Positions 7,186 through 16,030 are shown, counted from the first letter of the stretch. The stretch: 64,000 bases of DNA from Blastococcus aggregatus (GCF_900221005.1 NZ_OBQI01000002.1:802575-866574), one strand, 5' to 3'. Notes: a model not told the origin generated them from the letters alone. A program made the numbers and translations.

Positions 7186-8622
7186 GTGGTCCGGGTGGGC
7201 GAGTCGCTCTCCGTGAAGGAGTCAGGGTTGCCGGTCGTCGTGATCGGCGCCGGGCCGGTCGGCCTCGCCGCCGCGGCGCACCTGCTGGAGCAGGGACTGG
7301 AACCGCTCGTCCTCGAAGCCGGTGACGAGGTCGGTGCCGCCATCCGCGAATGGGGTCACGTCCGCCTGTTCTCGCCCTGGGAGTACGACGTCGACGCCGC
7401 CGCGCTGCGGCTGCTGGAGCGGACCGGCTGGGAGTCACCCGACCGGGACACGCTTCCCTCCGGTGCGGAGCTGGTCGACTCCTACCTCGTCCCCCTCGCC
7501 ACCACTCCCCAGCTCGCGTCCCGGATCCGTACGGGCACCCGGGTCCTGGCAGTCACCCGCGAGGGCATGGACAAGACGCGCACCGTCGGACGCCGCGGCC
7601 GGCCCTACATCGTCCGCGCGGTCCGTGCCGGCGAGATCACCGATCTCCGGGCCGCCGCCGTCGTCGACGCGTCGGGTACCTGGGGTCACGCCAACCCGCT
7701 CGGCGCGGCCGGCCTTCCGGCGGTCGGCGAGGAGCTGGCCGGCCCCTGGCTCGTGGGTCCGCTCCCCGACGTGCAGGGGAGCGAGCGGAAGCGGTTCGCC
7801 GGGCGGCACACGCTGGTCGTCGGCATGGGCCACTCGGCGGCCAACACCCTGCTGGCGCTCGCCCGATTGCGCGACGAGGAGCCAGGAACCGACATCACCT
7901 GGGCCATCCGGGGTCGTTCCCCCGCCCGTCTCTACGGCGGCGGGGACGCCGACGGCCTGCCGGCCCGCGGCCTGCTCGGCTCGACCCTCAAGGCCGCCGT
8001 GGGCTCCGGCGCCATCCGGCTCGTCCGCGAGTTCACCCTGACGGCACTGGAACCGCCGCTCGACGCCGGCGGCCCGGTGACGGTCACCGGCACCGCGCGG
8101 GACGGCGATCTCGTGCAGATCGAGGTGGACGCGATCGCCGCGGCGACGGGATTCCGTCCCGACCTGGACATGCTCCGCGAGGTGCGGCTGGACCTCGATC
8201 CCGGAGTGGAGGCGCCCGCACGGCTGGCGCCGCTCATCGACCCGAACTTCCACTCCTGCGGAACCGTTCCGCCGCACGGCGAGGCGCTGCTGTCCCACCC
8301 CGACGAGAACTTCTACATCGTGGGGATGAAGTCCTACGGCCGGGCGCCGACGTTCCTGCTCGCGACCGGGTACGAGCAGGTCCGTTCGATCGCCGCCGCC
8401 CTCGCCGGCGACACGGCCGCAGCGCAGCGGGTCGAGCTGCACCTCCCGCAGACCGGCGTCTGCGCGACCGAACTCGGCGATCGCGAGGCGGCCGAGGACG
8501 CGCCGGCCGTCGGCTTCCCGACCGGCTCCGGGCACGGGTACTCCGCAGAACCGGCTGTTGCCGGCTGCTGCGGCCCGGCGCCGCGGGCCACCGTGGCCGC
8601 CGCCACGTCCTGCGCCGGCTGA
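7186..8622 (+). CDS. FAD-dependent oxidoreductase / monooxygenase-like flavoprotein
   Basis: 478 residues. The FAD-binding Rossmann motif VIGAGPVGLAAAAHL lies near residue 20 and a second dinucleotide site VVGMGHSAANTLLA near residue 210, the layout of flavin-containing monooxygenases and ArsO-like proteins. The C-terminal tail is cysteine-rich (AGCCGPAP, then TSCAG), unusual for the fold and possibly metalloid-binding. It is divergent from an ArsR repressor and followed by an MFS exporter, so an arsenical or antimonial redox role is the best inference. GTG start at 7186; GTG at 7195 is an alternative. Confidence 0.8.
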   Translation: MVRVGESLSVKESGLPVVVIGAGPVGLAAAAHLLEQGLEPLVLEAGDEVGAAIREWGHVRLFSPWEYDVDAAALRLLERTGWESPDRDTLPSGAELVDSYLVPLATTPQLASRIRTGTRVLAVTREGMDKTRTVGRRGRPYIVRAVRAGEITDLRAAAVVDASGTWGHANPLGAAGLPAVGEELAGPWLVGPLPDVQGSERKRFAGRHTLVVGMGHSAANTLLALARLRDEEPGTDITWAIRGRSPARLYGGGDADGLPARGLLGSTLKAAVGSGAIRLVREFTLTALEPPLDAGGPVTVTGTARDGDLVQIEVDAIAAATGFRPDLDMLREVRLDLDPGVEAPARLAPLIDPNFHSCGTVPPHGEALLSHPDENFYIVGMKSYGRAPTFLLATGYEQVRSIAAALAGDTAAAQRVELHLPQTGVCATELGDREAAEDAPAVGFPTGSGHGYSAEPAVAGCCGPAPRATVAAATSCAG

Positions 8623-8632
8623 CCGCGCACCC

Positions 8633-9838
8633 ATGAGGCCCGCCATCGCCGGGGCGGGTGCGGGCACCCGCCCGGGCCCGCCCCGGCGGGTGCTCGCCGC
8701 GCTGTCGATCACCCAGATCACCAGCTGGGGAGTGCTCTACTACGCGTTCCCCGTGGCGCTGGCCGACATCAGCGCCGACACCGGCTGGTCCGCCCCGGCC
8801 GCGACCGCCGCCTTCTCCGGCGGGCTGGTCGTGTCCGCCCTGGCCGGGATCCCGGTCGGGCGCTGGCTGGACCACCACGGACCCCGTCTCGTCATGACCA
8901 CCGGCTCGCTGCTCGCCGTGCCGGCGACCGCGGGCATCGCCCTCGCACCCACGTACGCCTGGTTCGTGGTCGCCTGGCTGGTCACGGGCGTCGCCATGGC
9001 CGCCGTCTTCTACCAGGCCGCCTTCGCTGCGCTGATCCGGTGGTACGGCGACCGGCGGGTGCGGGCGCTGACCATCCTGACCCTGGTCGCCGGCCTGTCG
9101 AGCACGGTCTTCGCCCCGCTCACCCACCTCCTGCTGGAGCGCTACGACTGGCGCACGAGCTATCTGCTGCTGGCGCTCCTCCTGGCGGTGGTCACGGTTC
9201 CGCTGCACGCCTTCGCGCTCACCCCACCCTGGGTCGCCGTCGGTGCGGCGCGCGCGGTCCCGCATCGGCGCCGCGTCCCCGACGAGGTGCGCACGCCGTC
9301 CTTCCTGCTGCTGGCCGGAGCACTCACGGTCACGGCCTTCGGCCTGTACGCCGCCAGCCTCGCGCTGATCCCGCTGCTGACGTCGCGGGGCGTCAGTTCC
9401 ACGCTCGCCGCGACCACCCTGGGGCTGCTCGGCGCGGGCCAGCTGCTCGGCCGGATCGGGTACGCGCCACTCGCCTCCCGCACGACCCCCGCGGGGCGCA
9501 CGGTCGCCATCGTGCTGGTCTCCGCCGTTCCGCTCGCCCTGTTCGCGGCGTTCTCCGGGCCCACCGCCCTGCTGGTGGGGTTGGCGGTCCTCGCGGGAGC
9601 CGCTCGGGGCGCGGGCACCCTCCTCCAGGCCACGGTGGTCGCCGAGCACTGGGGAGCCGCCCGCTACGGAACGCTGGCCGGGTTCTTCGCCGCCCCGATC
9701 ACCGCCGCGGCGGCGATCGCCCCTTGGGCGGGCACGGCGCTGGCCGGCATCACGGGGAGCTACCCGTCGATGTTCGCGGTCCTGGCCGTGCTCGTGTCCT
9801 GCGCCGCCGGCCTGGCTGCCCTGAGCGCGCGACGGTGA
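8633..9838 (+). CDS. MFS transporter of the ars-like module
   Basis: 401 residues with about 12 membrane helices and the MFS loop motif GIPVGRWLDHHGPR between helices 2 and 3. ATG at 8633, ten bases after the flavoprotein stop, is preferred over in-frame codons inside the upstream gene. With the ArsR regulator and flavoprotein it forms a three-gene detoxification module, so it probably exports the product or the metalloid itself; substrate unknown. Converges on pstB1 with 27 bases between. Confidence 0.85.
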   Translation: MRPAIAGAGAGTRPGPPRRVLAALSITQITSWGVLYYAFPVALADISADTGWSAPAATAAFSGGLVVSALAGIPVGRWLDHHGPRLVMTTGSLLAVPATAGIALAPTYAWFVVAWLVTGVAMAAVFYQAAFAALIRWYGDRRVRALTILTLVAGLSSTVFAPLTHLLLERYDWRTSYLLLALLLAVVTVPLHAFALTPPWVAVGAARAVPHRRRVPDEVRTPSFLLLAGALTVTAFGLYAASLALIPLLTSRGVSSTLAATTLGLLGAGQLLGRIGYAPLASRTTPAGRTVAIVLVSAVPLALFAAFSGPTALLVGLAVLAGAARGAGTLLQATVVAEHWGAARYGTLAGFFAAPITAAAAIAPWAGTALAGITGSYPSMFAVLAVLVSCAAGLAALSARR

Positions 9839-9865
9839 GGCGGACGGCCCACGCCGGTCGAGGGG

Positions 9866-10783
9866 TCAGCCGAAGCGGCCGGAGATGTAGTCCTCCGTCC
9901 GCCGGTCGGCAGGGTTCGAGAAGATCTTGGACGTGAGGTCGAACTCGACGAGCTGACCGGTGCGGTCACCGGTTCCCTCGGCCGCCTGAGCGGTGAAGAA
10001 GGCGGTCCGGTCGGCGACGCGGGCGGCCTGCTGCATGTTGTGCGTCACGATGATGATCGTGAAGTCCTTGCGGAGGTCCTCCATGAGGTCCTCGATGCGC
10101 GCCGTCGCGATGGGGTCCAGGGCCGAGCACGGCTCGTCCATGAGGATCACCTCCGGGCGCACCGCGATCGTGCGCGCGATGCACAACCGCTGCTGCTGCC
10201 CGCCCGAGAGGCCGTAGGCAGACTGCTTGAGCTTGTCCTTGACCTCGTCCCACAGCGCCGCAGCGCGCAACGCCTCTTCGACGAGGTCGTCCATCGAGTC
10301 GACCTTCATGCCGGTCACCCGGGGGCCGTAGGCGATGTTGTCGTAGATCGACTTCGGGAACGGGTTCGGCTTCTGGAAGACCATGCCGATCCGGCGACGG
10401 ACCTCGATGGGGTCCACGCCGGACCCGTACATGTCCTGCCCGTGGTAGCTGATCTTCCCGGTGACCCGCGCCCCGGGGATCAGGTCGTTCATCCGGTTCA
10501 GGCTGCGGAGGACCGTCGACTTGCCGCACCCGGACGGCCCGATCATGGCGGTGATCTCGTGGCGCCCGTAGACGAGGGAGACGTCGTGCACGGCGCGGAA
10601 CGCGCCGTAGTAGATGTCGACGTTCTCGCACTCGATCACCGGCGTCGGGTGCTCGGGCAGGTAGCGATCGGTGCCGCCCGAGGCGCCCACCTGCGGGCGG
10701 GGCGCCGCGGCGACGGACGAGCTGTCCGAAGCGCTGGTCGACGCGTCAGGGGCGTCGTCTGCGGTGGTCGTCGTGCTGATCAT
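9866..10783 (-). CDS. pstB: Phosphate ABC transporter ATP-binding protein PstB (copy 1)
   Basis: 305 residues. Walker [10 protein letters not shown], signature LSGGQQQR, Walker B VILMDEP and the H-loop VTHNMQQA are all intact. It powers high-affinity phosphate import with PstS, PstC and PstA. It has an N-terminal extension of about 45 residues rich in Ser, Thr, Asp and Ala that the second copy (18142-18921) lacks. Last gene of the leftward pstSCAB operon, 52 bases after pstA. Ends with the typical [10 protein letters not shown] tail. Confidence 0.96.
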   Translation of the reverse strand: MISTTTTADDAPDASTSASDSSSVAAAPRPQVGASGGTDRYLPEHPTPVIECENVDIYYGAFRAVHDVSLVYGRHEITAMIGPSGCGKSTVLRSLNRMNDLIPGARVTGKISYHGQDMYGSGVDPIEVRRRIGMVFQKPNPFPKSIYDNIAYGPRVTGMKVDSMDDLVEEALRAAALWDEVKDKLKQSAYGLSGGQQQRLCIARTIAVRPEVILMDEPCSALDPIATARIEDLMEDLRKDFTIIIVTHNMQQAARVADRTAFFTAQAAEGTGDRTGQLVEFDLTSKIFSNPADRRTEDYISGRFG

Positions 10784-10835
10784 GAGCCGTCCAGTCCGTA
10801 GCAGCGGGGGGTGAGCTGTGGGCGAGGGCGTCGGA

Positions 10836-11732
10836 TCACCAGCGCCTCTGGTACCGGTTGCGGATGACGATGGCGAGGCCGTTCATCAGGAGCAGCAGGC
10901 CGAGGAGAGCGATGATCGCGGCCGCGGCCACCTCCTGGAACTCCACCTGCGGCTGGCCGGCCCAGTTGAAGATCTGGATGGGCAGCGTCGTGAAGCCCGA
11001 GAACAGGCCGTTCGGGTCGTACCGGATGAAGACGAGCCCGCCGAGCAGCAACAGCGGCGCCGCCTCGCCCAGCGCGCGGGACAGCGCGAGGATCGTCCCC
11101 GTGGCGATCCCCGGGATCGCCGAGGGCAGGGTCTGCCGCCACACGGTCTGCAGCGGAGTCGCACCGAGAGCCAGCGACCCCTGGCGGATCTCCGCCGGCA
11201 CCGAGCGCAGCGCCTCGCGCGTCGTGATGATGATGACGGGCAGGATCAGGAGCGCCAGGGCGATGGCTCCGGCCAGGACGACACCTCGTCGCAGCCCGAT
11301 CGTCAGCGCCAGGCCGGCCGTGAGCATGCCGTACACGATGGCCGGCACCGCTGCGAGGTTCTGCAGGTTGACCTCGATCATCCGGTTGTACCAGCGCAAC
11401 GGGTTGGCGAACTCCTCGAGGTAGATCGCCGCGGCGATCCCCAGCGGTATCGCCATGACCGCCGTCGCCACGATCACCCAGAGCGAACCGATGATCGCCG
11501 CGCGAGCGCCCGCCGTCTCCGGGCTGACCTGCGAGGAGTAGTTCGTGAACAGTTCGCCGTCCAACCGTGGCAGCGCGTCCATGAACGAGGTGACCAGCAG
11601 GACCACCAGGGTCAGGACCGCGAAGGACAGCGCCACCCACAGGGCGACGAGGAAGAGGATGGAGGCCGGGCTCTTGTCGCCGTTGCGCTCGGCCTTGAGG
11701 GGGCGGGTGGCGAGTTGACCGATCGTGGCCAT
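10836..11732 (-). CDS. pstA: Phosphate ABC transporter permease PstA (copy 1)
   Basis: 298 residues with six membrane helices and the permease EAA-type loop ([18 protein letters not shown]) that contacts PstB. The start is the ATG at 11732, whose A is shared with the pstC stop codon (TGATG), so the two are translationally coupled. Inner-membrane half of the phosphate channel. Ends RYQRRW, a basic C-terminus common in the family. Confidence 0.95.
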   Translation of the reverse strand: MATIGQLATRPLKAERNGDKSPASILFLVALWVALSFAVLTLVVLLVTSFMDALPRLDGELFTNYSSQVSPETAGARAAIIGSLWVIVATAVMAIPLGIAAAIYLEEFANPLRWYNRMIEVNLQNLAAVPAIVYGMLTAGLALTIGLRRGVVLAGAIALALLILPVIIITTREALRSVPAEIRQGSLALGATPLQTVWRQTLPSAIPGIATGTILALSRALGEAAPLLLLGGLVFIRYDPNGLFSGFTTLPIQIFNWAGQPQVEFQEVAAAAIIALLGLLLLMNGLAIVIRNRYQRRW

Positions 11733-12709
11733 CAGTAGGCCTCCCGGAACTTCCGGACCAGCCGGATGCTGATCATGTTGATCACGAAGGTGATGACGAA
11801 GAGGAGCAGTCCGACGGCGAAGAGCGTGTTGTAGCTCAACGTCCCGGGAGTGCTCTCCCCCGTGGCCGTCTGCGCGATGAAGCCGGTCATCGTCTGCCCG
11901 ACCTCGGTGGGGCCGCCCACCATCCTCGCCTGGGTACCTGCGGCGAGGGCGACGATCATCGTCTCGCCGACCGCCCGCGAGAGAGCCAGGACGATGGATG
12001 CGGCGATGCCGGACACGGCAGCGGGGAAGACCACGCGAAGAGTGGTGCGCATCTTGTTGGCGCCGAGCGCCATGGACCCGTGGCGGAGGGCGTCGGGGAC
12101 GGCCGACATGGCGTCCTCGGACAGCGAGGCCACGGTGGGGATGATCATGATGCCGAGCACCAGGCCGGCGGACAGCACGCTGAACGTGCCGACGTCGAGC
12201 CCGAGCAGATCGTTCAGGATCACCGGGGCGACGAAGGTCAGTGCGAAGAAGCCGTACACCACCGACGGGATGCCGGCGAGGACCTCGAGCACCGGCTTGA
12301 GCACCTTGCGCACTCGGGACGGGGCGTACTCGGAGAGGTAGATCGCCGCTCCGAGCCCGAACGGGATGGCGATCACCAGGGCGATGAGCGTGGTCCAGGC
12401 CGTTCCGGTGATCAGTGGCAGGACGCCGTAGGACTCCTGGCCGCTGAACCGGGGGGACCACCGGGTGCCGAACAGGAACTCGCCGAAGCTGACCTCGCGG
12501 AAGAACGAGATCGCCGGCAGCAGCAGGGAGAGGACGATGCCGACCGTCACCAGCACGGAGAGCAGGGCCGCCGCGATCAGGACGCCCATGACCACCCGCT
12601 CGCCGTGGCGAGGTGACTGGCGGCGGAGGGACGTCGGGTCGAACCCGCCGCCCCGCTTGCTCCGGGGGGTCCCCACCGCGGGGGACCCCCCGTCTGCCGT
12701 GATGGTCAC
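11732..12709 (-). CDS. pstC: Phosphate ABC transporter permease PstC (copy 1)
   Basis: 325 residues, a basic N-terminal cytoplasmic tail, then six or more membrane helices with the EAA loop DALRHGSMALGANKMRTTLR. Pairs with PstA. Separated from pstS by 72 bases that hold a perfect tandem duplication (12723-12768). ATG start at 12709. Confidence 0.95.
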   Translation of the reverse strand: MTITADGGSPAVGTPRSKRGGGFDPTSLRRQSPRHGERVVMGVLIAAALLSVLVTVGIVLSLLLPAISFFREVSFGEFLFGTRWSPRFSGQESYGVLPLITGTAWTTLIALVIAIPFGLGAAIYLSEYAPSRVRKVLKPVLEVLAGIPSVVYGFFALTFVAPVILNDLLGLDVGTFSVLSAGLVLGIMIIPTVASLSEDAMSAVPDALRHGSMALGANKMRTTLRVVFPAAVSGIAASIVLALSRAVGETMIVALAAGTQARMVGGPTEVGQTMTGFIAQTATGESTPGTLSYNTLFAVGLLLFVITFVINMISIRLVRKFREAY

Positions 12710-12722
12710 GACGCTCCTCTGC

Positions 12723-12768
12723 TGTTCATCGGTCCGCTGAGCGGGTGTTCATCGGTCCGCTGAGCGGG
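12723..12768. repeat. Perfect 23-bp tandem duplication between pstS and pstC
   Basis: Two adjacent identical 23-bp units (12723-12745, 12746-12768). Each contains the dyad CCGCTGAGCGG and a GTTCAT hexamer. Located in the pstS-pstC intercistronic gap, so on the mRNA they would form two small consecutive hairpins. Confidence 0.9.
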
Positions 12769-12781
12769 CCAGGCGCCCAGG

Positions 12782-13753
12782 TCAGCCGATCGACTCGGCC
12801 GCGGACTCCAGAGCGCTGCGCTGCTCGTCGTTGAGCGGGATGTACTGCGCCGCCTCGGCGATCCGGTCGTCATTCGTCGCGTAGAAGTCGACGAACGCCT
12901 TGACCTCGGGCTTCTCCGACGCCGCGGTGTCGGAGACGTAGATGAACAGCGGGCGGGACAGCGGGGTGTAGGTCCCGTCCTGTGCGGTCTCCGCGCTGGG
13001 CGCGACACAGCCCTCGCCGCTGTCGATCTCGACCGCCTTGAGCGCGTCGGAGTTCTCCTCGTAGTACGTGTACCCGAAGTAGCCGATCGCGTTCGCCGAA
13101 CCGGAGACGCCCTGGACGATCACGTTGTCGTCCTCGGAGGCGTTGTAGTCCGTGCGGCTCACGCCTTCCTCACCGTTGATCTCGTCGGTGAAGTAGTCGA
13201 AGGTGCCGGAGTCGGTGCCCGGACCGTAGAGCTCGATCTCCTCGGCCGGGAACTCCGGGTTGACCTGGTCCCACGTCGTGACGGTGCCCTCGGCCGCCGG
13301 CCCCCACAGGGTGGCCAGCTCCTCCGTGGTGAGGCAGTCGACGAAGTCGTTGTCAGCGGAGACGACGACGGTCAGGGCATCGGTGGCGACCTGCAGCTCG
13401 GTGAACTCGATGCCGTTCTCCTCGCAGAGGGCGATCTCCTCGTCCTTGATCGGACGCGACGCGTTGGAGATGTCGGTCTCGCCCTGGCAGAACACCTCGA
13501 ACCCGCCGCCGGTGCCGGACGTGCCGACGGAGACGTTGACCCCCGGCTCCTCCTCGGCGAAGTACTCGCCGGCCGCCGCCGTCAGCGGCTGGACGGTCGA
13601 GGAGCCGTCGACGAGGACCTCGCCGGAGAGGGCGTCACCGCCGCCACCGCCGCCCCCGTCGTCGTCGGAACCGCCGCAGGCGGAGAGGGCAAGGGCAAGG
13701 GTGAGCACGGCGGCCGCGGGTGCGGAACGGCGGCGCAGGGTGCTGGTCGTCAA
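12782..13753 (-). CDS. pstS: Phosphate-binding lipoprotein PstS (copy 1)
   Basis: 323 residues from a TTG start at 13753 (LTTSTLRRRS). No ATG or GTG fits better; a GAGAGG lies 12 bases upstream. Signal peptide with lipobox LSAC places the lipidated cysteine about residue 25, followed by a Gly/Asp linker. The phosphate-binding fold begins LVDGSSTVQPL and includes the GTDSGTFDYF motif. Captures phosphate outside the membrane and hands it to PstCA. First gene of the leftward operon; a PHO box and a TAGCTT -10 lie upstream. Confidence 0.95.
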   Translation of the reverse strand: MTTSTLRRRSAPAAAVLTLALALSACGGSDDDGGGGGGGDALSGEVLVDGSSTVQPLTAAAGEYFAEEEPGVNVSVGTSGTGGGFEVFCQGETDISNASRPIKDEEIALCEENGIEFTELQVATDALTVVVSADNDFVDCLTTEELATLWGPAAEGTVTTWDQVNPEFPAEEIELYGPGTDSGTFDYFTDEINGEEGVSRTDYNASEDDNVIVQGVSGSANAIGYFGYTYYEENSDALKAVEIDSGEGCVAPSAETAQDGTYTPLSRPLFIYVSDTAASEKPEVKAFVDFYATNDDRIAEAAQYIPLNDEQRSALESAAESIG

Positions 13754-13811
13754 CGGAGGAGCCTCTCTGTCTCTGCCTGGTTGAGCCCAGGCAGCGGGAC
13801 GGACGGCTCGA

Positions 13812-13817
13812 AAGCTA
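13812..13817 (-). promoter_or_regulatory. -10 element of pst operon 1
   Basis: Minus-strand TAGCTT (TANNNT). Five bases separate it from the PHO box, the same distance as at operon 2. Confidence 0.55.
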
Positions 13818-13822
13818 GGCAG

Positions 13823-13866
13823 CGGCGGTGAACCGGTGCACTGCCTCCGGTGAACGGACGGCGAAC
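13823..13866 (-). promoter_or_regulatory. PHO box of pst operon 1 (four 11-bp units)
   Basis: Read on the minus strand the units are GTTCGCCGTCC, GTTCACCGGAG, GCAGTGCACCG and GTTCACCGCCG, contiguous with an exact 11-bp period. Direct repeats of GTTCACC-type 11-mers are the binding sites of the phosphate response regulator in Streptomyces; the box occupies the -35 region. Confidence 0.8.
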
Positions 13867-14019
13867 GTTGACGGCACGGCCGGCGATCTCCGTCGCGCCA
13901 CCGGCGCCCCTCGGTCACCGGCGCCGGGAGGCCGTCATCGACCGCACCGCGGATGTTCAGGAGTCGTTCACACCGACGCCCCCCGGAGCACACCCGTCGA
14001 CGCTTCGCTGGCTCGCACC

Positions 14020-14766
14020 ATGAACAGTCTCCAGCCGCCGGCCGACGCCCCTCCGGGGGTAGGCGCCGCGTGGGGCGGGGTCAGCCCGCGCCGACGGATC
14101 CTGCTGCTGGTCATCGACCCCGATCCGGAGGCTGCCGGCCTCGTCGACGAGTTCGGCGATCGGCTGGACGTGCGCATCTGCGCCTCCGCGGCCGAAGGCC
14201 TCCTGATGGCGGGGGCGGCGCACCCGGACGTGGTGCTGATGCGCGCCGACCTCGAGGACGTCCCGGCGACGACCGTGGTGCGGCTGCTGAACCGCCGCGG
14301 CGACCTGCCGGTCGTCGTCGCCGTGGGCAGCGAGCACCCGGAGCTCGTCGGTGCCGCACTGGAGGCCGGGGCGGTGGCCTGCGTCGCGCGGCCCTACCGG
14401 ACCGCCCAGCTCCTGTCGCTGGTGACCGCGCTCGGGCCCTCGTCGCCGGACGACGGGGACGTGGTCCGGTGTGGGGGCCTCGCCCTGTCACCCGGCGCCC
14501 GGACGGTCCGGTTGCGCGGCTCGCTGATCCCGCTGCCTCCGCAGGAGTTCCGACTGCTCCACTTCCTCATGACGCACGAGGGGCGCGTGGTGAGCCAGGC
14601 CGAGCTGTGGGAGGCCGTCTGGGGCCGGACCGCGCCGTCGGCGTCCAACACGGTGTCGGTGCACCTGCGCCGGCTCCGCCTCCGTCTCGGTGACGACCCG
14701 CGGCGGCCGCGACTGATCACGACGGTCGGCCGCTCCGGCTACCTGTTGCAGGCTCCCGCCGACTGA
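14020..14766 (+). CDS. Winged-helix regulator with pseudo-receiver domain
   Basis: 248 residues. The N-terminal half resembles a response-regulator receiver, but the phosphoacceptor site reads DVVLMRADL (Arg where Asp is expected) and the conserved Lys is Arg in VARPYR. The C-terminal OmpR-type winged helix is intact (NTVSVHLRRLRLRLG, then TTVGRSGYLL). It therefore probably acts without phosphorylation, like other atypical OmpR proteins. It lies between the two divergent pst operons and may control one or both; that is inference from position. ATG at 14020 chosen; the frame extends upstream to a GTG at 13828, inside the PHO box. Two GTTCA units 11 bases apart (13955, 13966) lie upstream. Confidence 0.85.
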   Translation: MNSLQPPADAPPGVGAAWGGVSPRRRILLLVIDPDPEAAGLVDEFGDRLDVRICASAAEGLLMAGAAHPDVVLMRADLEDVPATTVVRLLNRRGDLPVVVAVGSEHPELVGAALEAGAVACVARPYRTAQLLSLVTALGPSSPDDGDVVRCGGLALSPGARTVRLRGSLIPLPPQEFRLLHFLMTHEGRVVSQAELWEAVWGRTAPSASNTVSVHLRRLRLRLGDDPRRPRLITTVGRSGYLLQAPAD

Positions 14767-14824
14767 CTGCCACGCGCCTATCCTGTGACCGGTCGCACGC
14801 CGCCGGCCCGTCGTTCCCGGGCTC

Positions 14825-14868
14825 GTTCATCCTCCGTTCACTGACTGTGGGTGGGGCGTCAACCTGTG
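14825..14868 (+). promoter_or_regulatory. PHO box of pst operon 2 (four 11-bp units)
   Basis: Units GTTCATCCTCC, GTTCACTGACT, GTGGGTGGGGC and GTCAACCTGTG run with an exact 11-bp period and end five bases before the TACCGT -10. The third unit is the degenerate one, as in the operon 1 box. Confidence 0.75.
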
Positions 14869-14873
14869 CCGCC

Positions 14874-14879
14874 TACCGT
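14874..14879 (+). promoter_or_regulatory. -10 element of pst operon 2
   Basis: TACCGT (TANNNT), five bases after the PHO box. Three more GTTCACC-like motifs (14887, 14899, 14910) lie between it and the AAGGAGG ribosome site, in the expected 5' leader. Confidence 0.55.
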
Positions 14880-14932
14880 TCGACTCGTTCACCGGATCAG
14901 TCACCATCGGTTCACCCAAGGAGGACGGCGTA

Positions 14933-16030
14933 GTGCGGTTCACTGGCGCGCGCCTCCTCTCGCTCCCTCCCCTCCTGCTGGTCGCGGGTCTGTCGGTCAC
15001 CGGCTGCGCCGCAGTGAACGAGCGGAACCTGGCGATCGGATCCGGCGAGCAGTACGCCGGAACGCTCGTCGGCGCCGGCTCCAGCGCCCAGCAGGCGGCC
15101 ATGCAGGGCTGGACGGCCGGTTTCGCCTCCGTCCAGCCCGAGGTGACCGTGAACTACGACCCGATCGGCTCCGGTGGCGGGCGCGAGCAGTTCCTCGCCG
15201 GCGGCACGGACTTCGCGGGCTCCGACGCCTTCCTCGACGAGGACGAGCTCGTGGAGGCGCGCGAGCGGTGCGGGCCGGACGGCGTCTTCGAGCTGCCCAA
15301 CTACATCGCGCCGATCGCCGTGATCTACAACGTCGACGGCGTGGACGAACTGAACCTCTCGCCCACCACGCTCGCGGGCATCTTCGCCCAGCGCATCACC
15401 CGCTGGGACGACCCGGCGATCGCCGGCGACAACCCGGACACCGACCTGCCCGACGTGCCCATCACCCCCGTCAACCGCAGTGACGAATCCGGGACCACCG
15501 AGAACTTCGTCGACTACCTGCACCAGGCGGCCGGAGCGGCCTGGCCGCACGAGGTCGACGGCAACTGGCCGGTCCCGGGCGGGGAGGCCGCGCAGGGCAA
15601 CTCCGGGGTCGTCGGCGCCGTCAACGCCGGCAACGGCACCATCGGGTACGCGGACCTGAGCCAGGCCGGGGAGCTCGGAGTCGCCCGCATCCGGGTGGGC
15701 GAGGAGTTCGTGGCACCCACCGCCGAGGCCGCCGCCGCCGTCGTCGAGAACTCCGAACCGATCGAGGGCCGCGGGCCGTTCGACTTCGCGATCGAGGTCA
15801 ACCGGGACACGTCCGGCTCCGGCGAGTACCCGATCGTCCTGATCAGCTATCACATCGGCTGCCTCACCTACGACGATCCGCAGGTCGCCGAGCTCGTCCG
15901 CGCCTTCCTGACCTACGTCGTCAGCGAGGAGGGCCAGGAGGCCGCGGCCCTGGTCGCCGGTTCCGCGCCGATCTCTGCAGGCCTTCGCGACCAGGCGCTG
16001 ACGGCGCTCGACGCCGTCGCGGCCTCCTGA
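14933..16030 (+). CDS. pstS: Phosphate-binding lipoprotein PstS (copy 2)
   Basis: 365 residues from a GTG start, with AAGGAGG about 8 bases upstream. Signal peptide with lipobox SVTGC (lipid cysteine about residue 24). The fold begins LVGAGSSAQQAAMQGW and carries the phosphate-site segment NRSDESGTTENFVDYL, typical of the actinobacterial PstS type that differs from copy 1 (about 40 residues longer, other binding-loop wording). Having two unlike PstS proteins suggests different affinity or conditions of use (inference). First gene of the rightward operon. Confidence 0.95.
   Translation: MRFTGARLLSLPPLLLVAGLSVTGCAAVNERNLAIGSGEQYAGTLVGAGSSAQQAAMQGWTAGFASVQPEVTVNYDPIGSGGGREQFLAGGTDFAGSDAFLDEDELVEARERCGPDGVFELPNYIAPIAVIYNVDGVDELNLSPTTLAGIFAQRITRWDDPAIAGDNPDTDLPDVPITPVNRSDESGTTENFVDYLHQAAGAAWPHEVDGNWPVPGGEAAQGNSGVVGAVNAGNGTIGYADLSQAGELGVARIRVGEEFVAPTAEAAAAVVENSEPIEGRGPFDFAIEVNRDTSGSGEYPIVLISYHIGCLTYDDPQVAELVRAFLTYVVSEEGQEAAALVAGSAPISAGLRDQALTALDAVAAS

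Noticed and set aside
13828..14019. Longer N-terminus for the winged-helix regulator
   Set aside because: It would place the start inside the PHO box of the divergent pst operon and adds Arg-rich sequence unrelated to the receiver fold.
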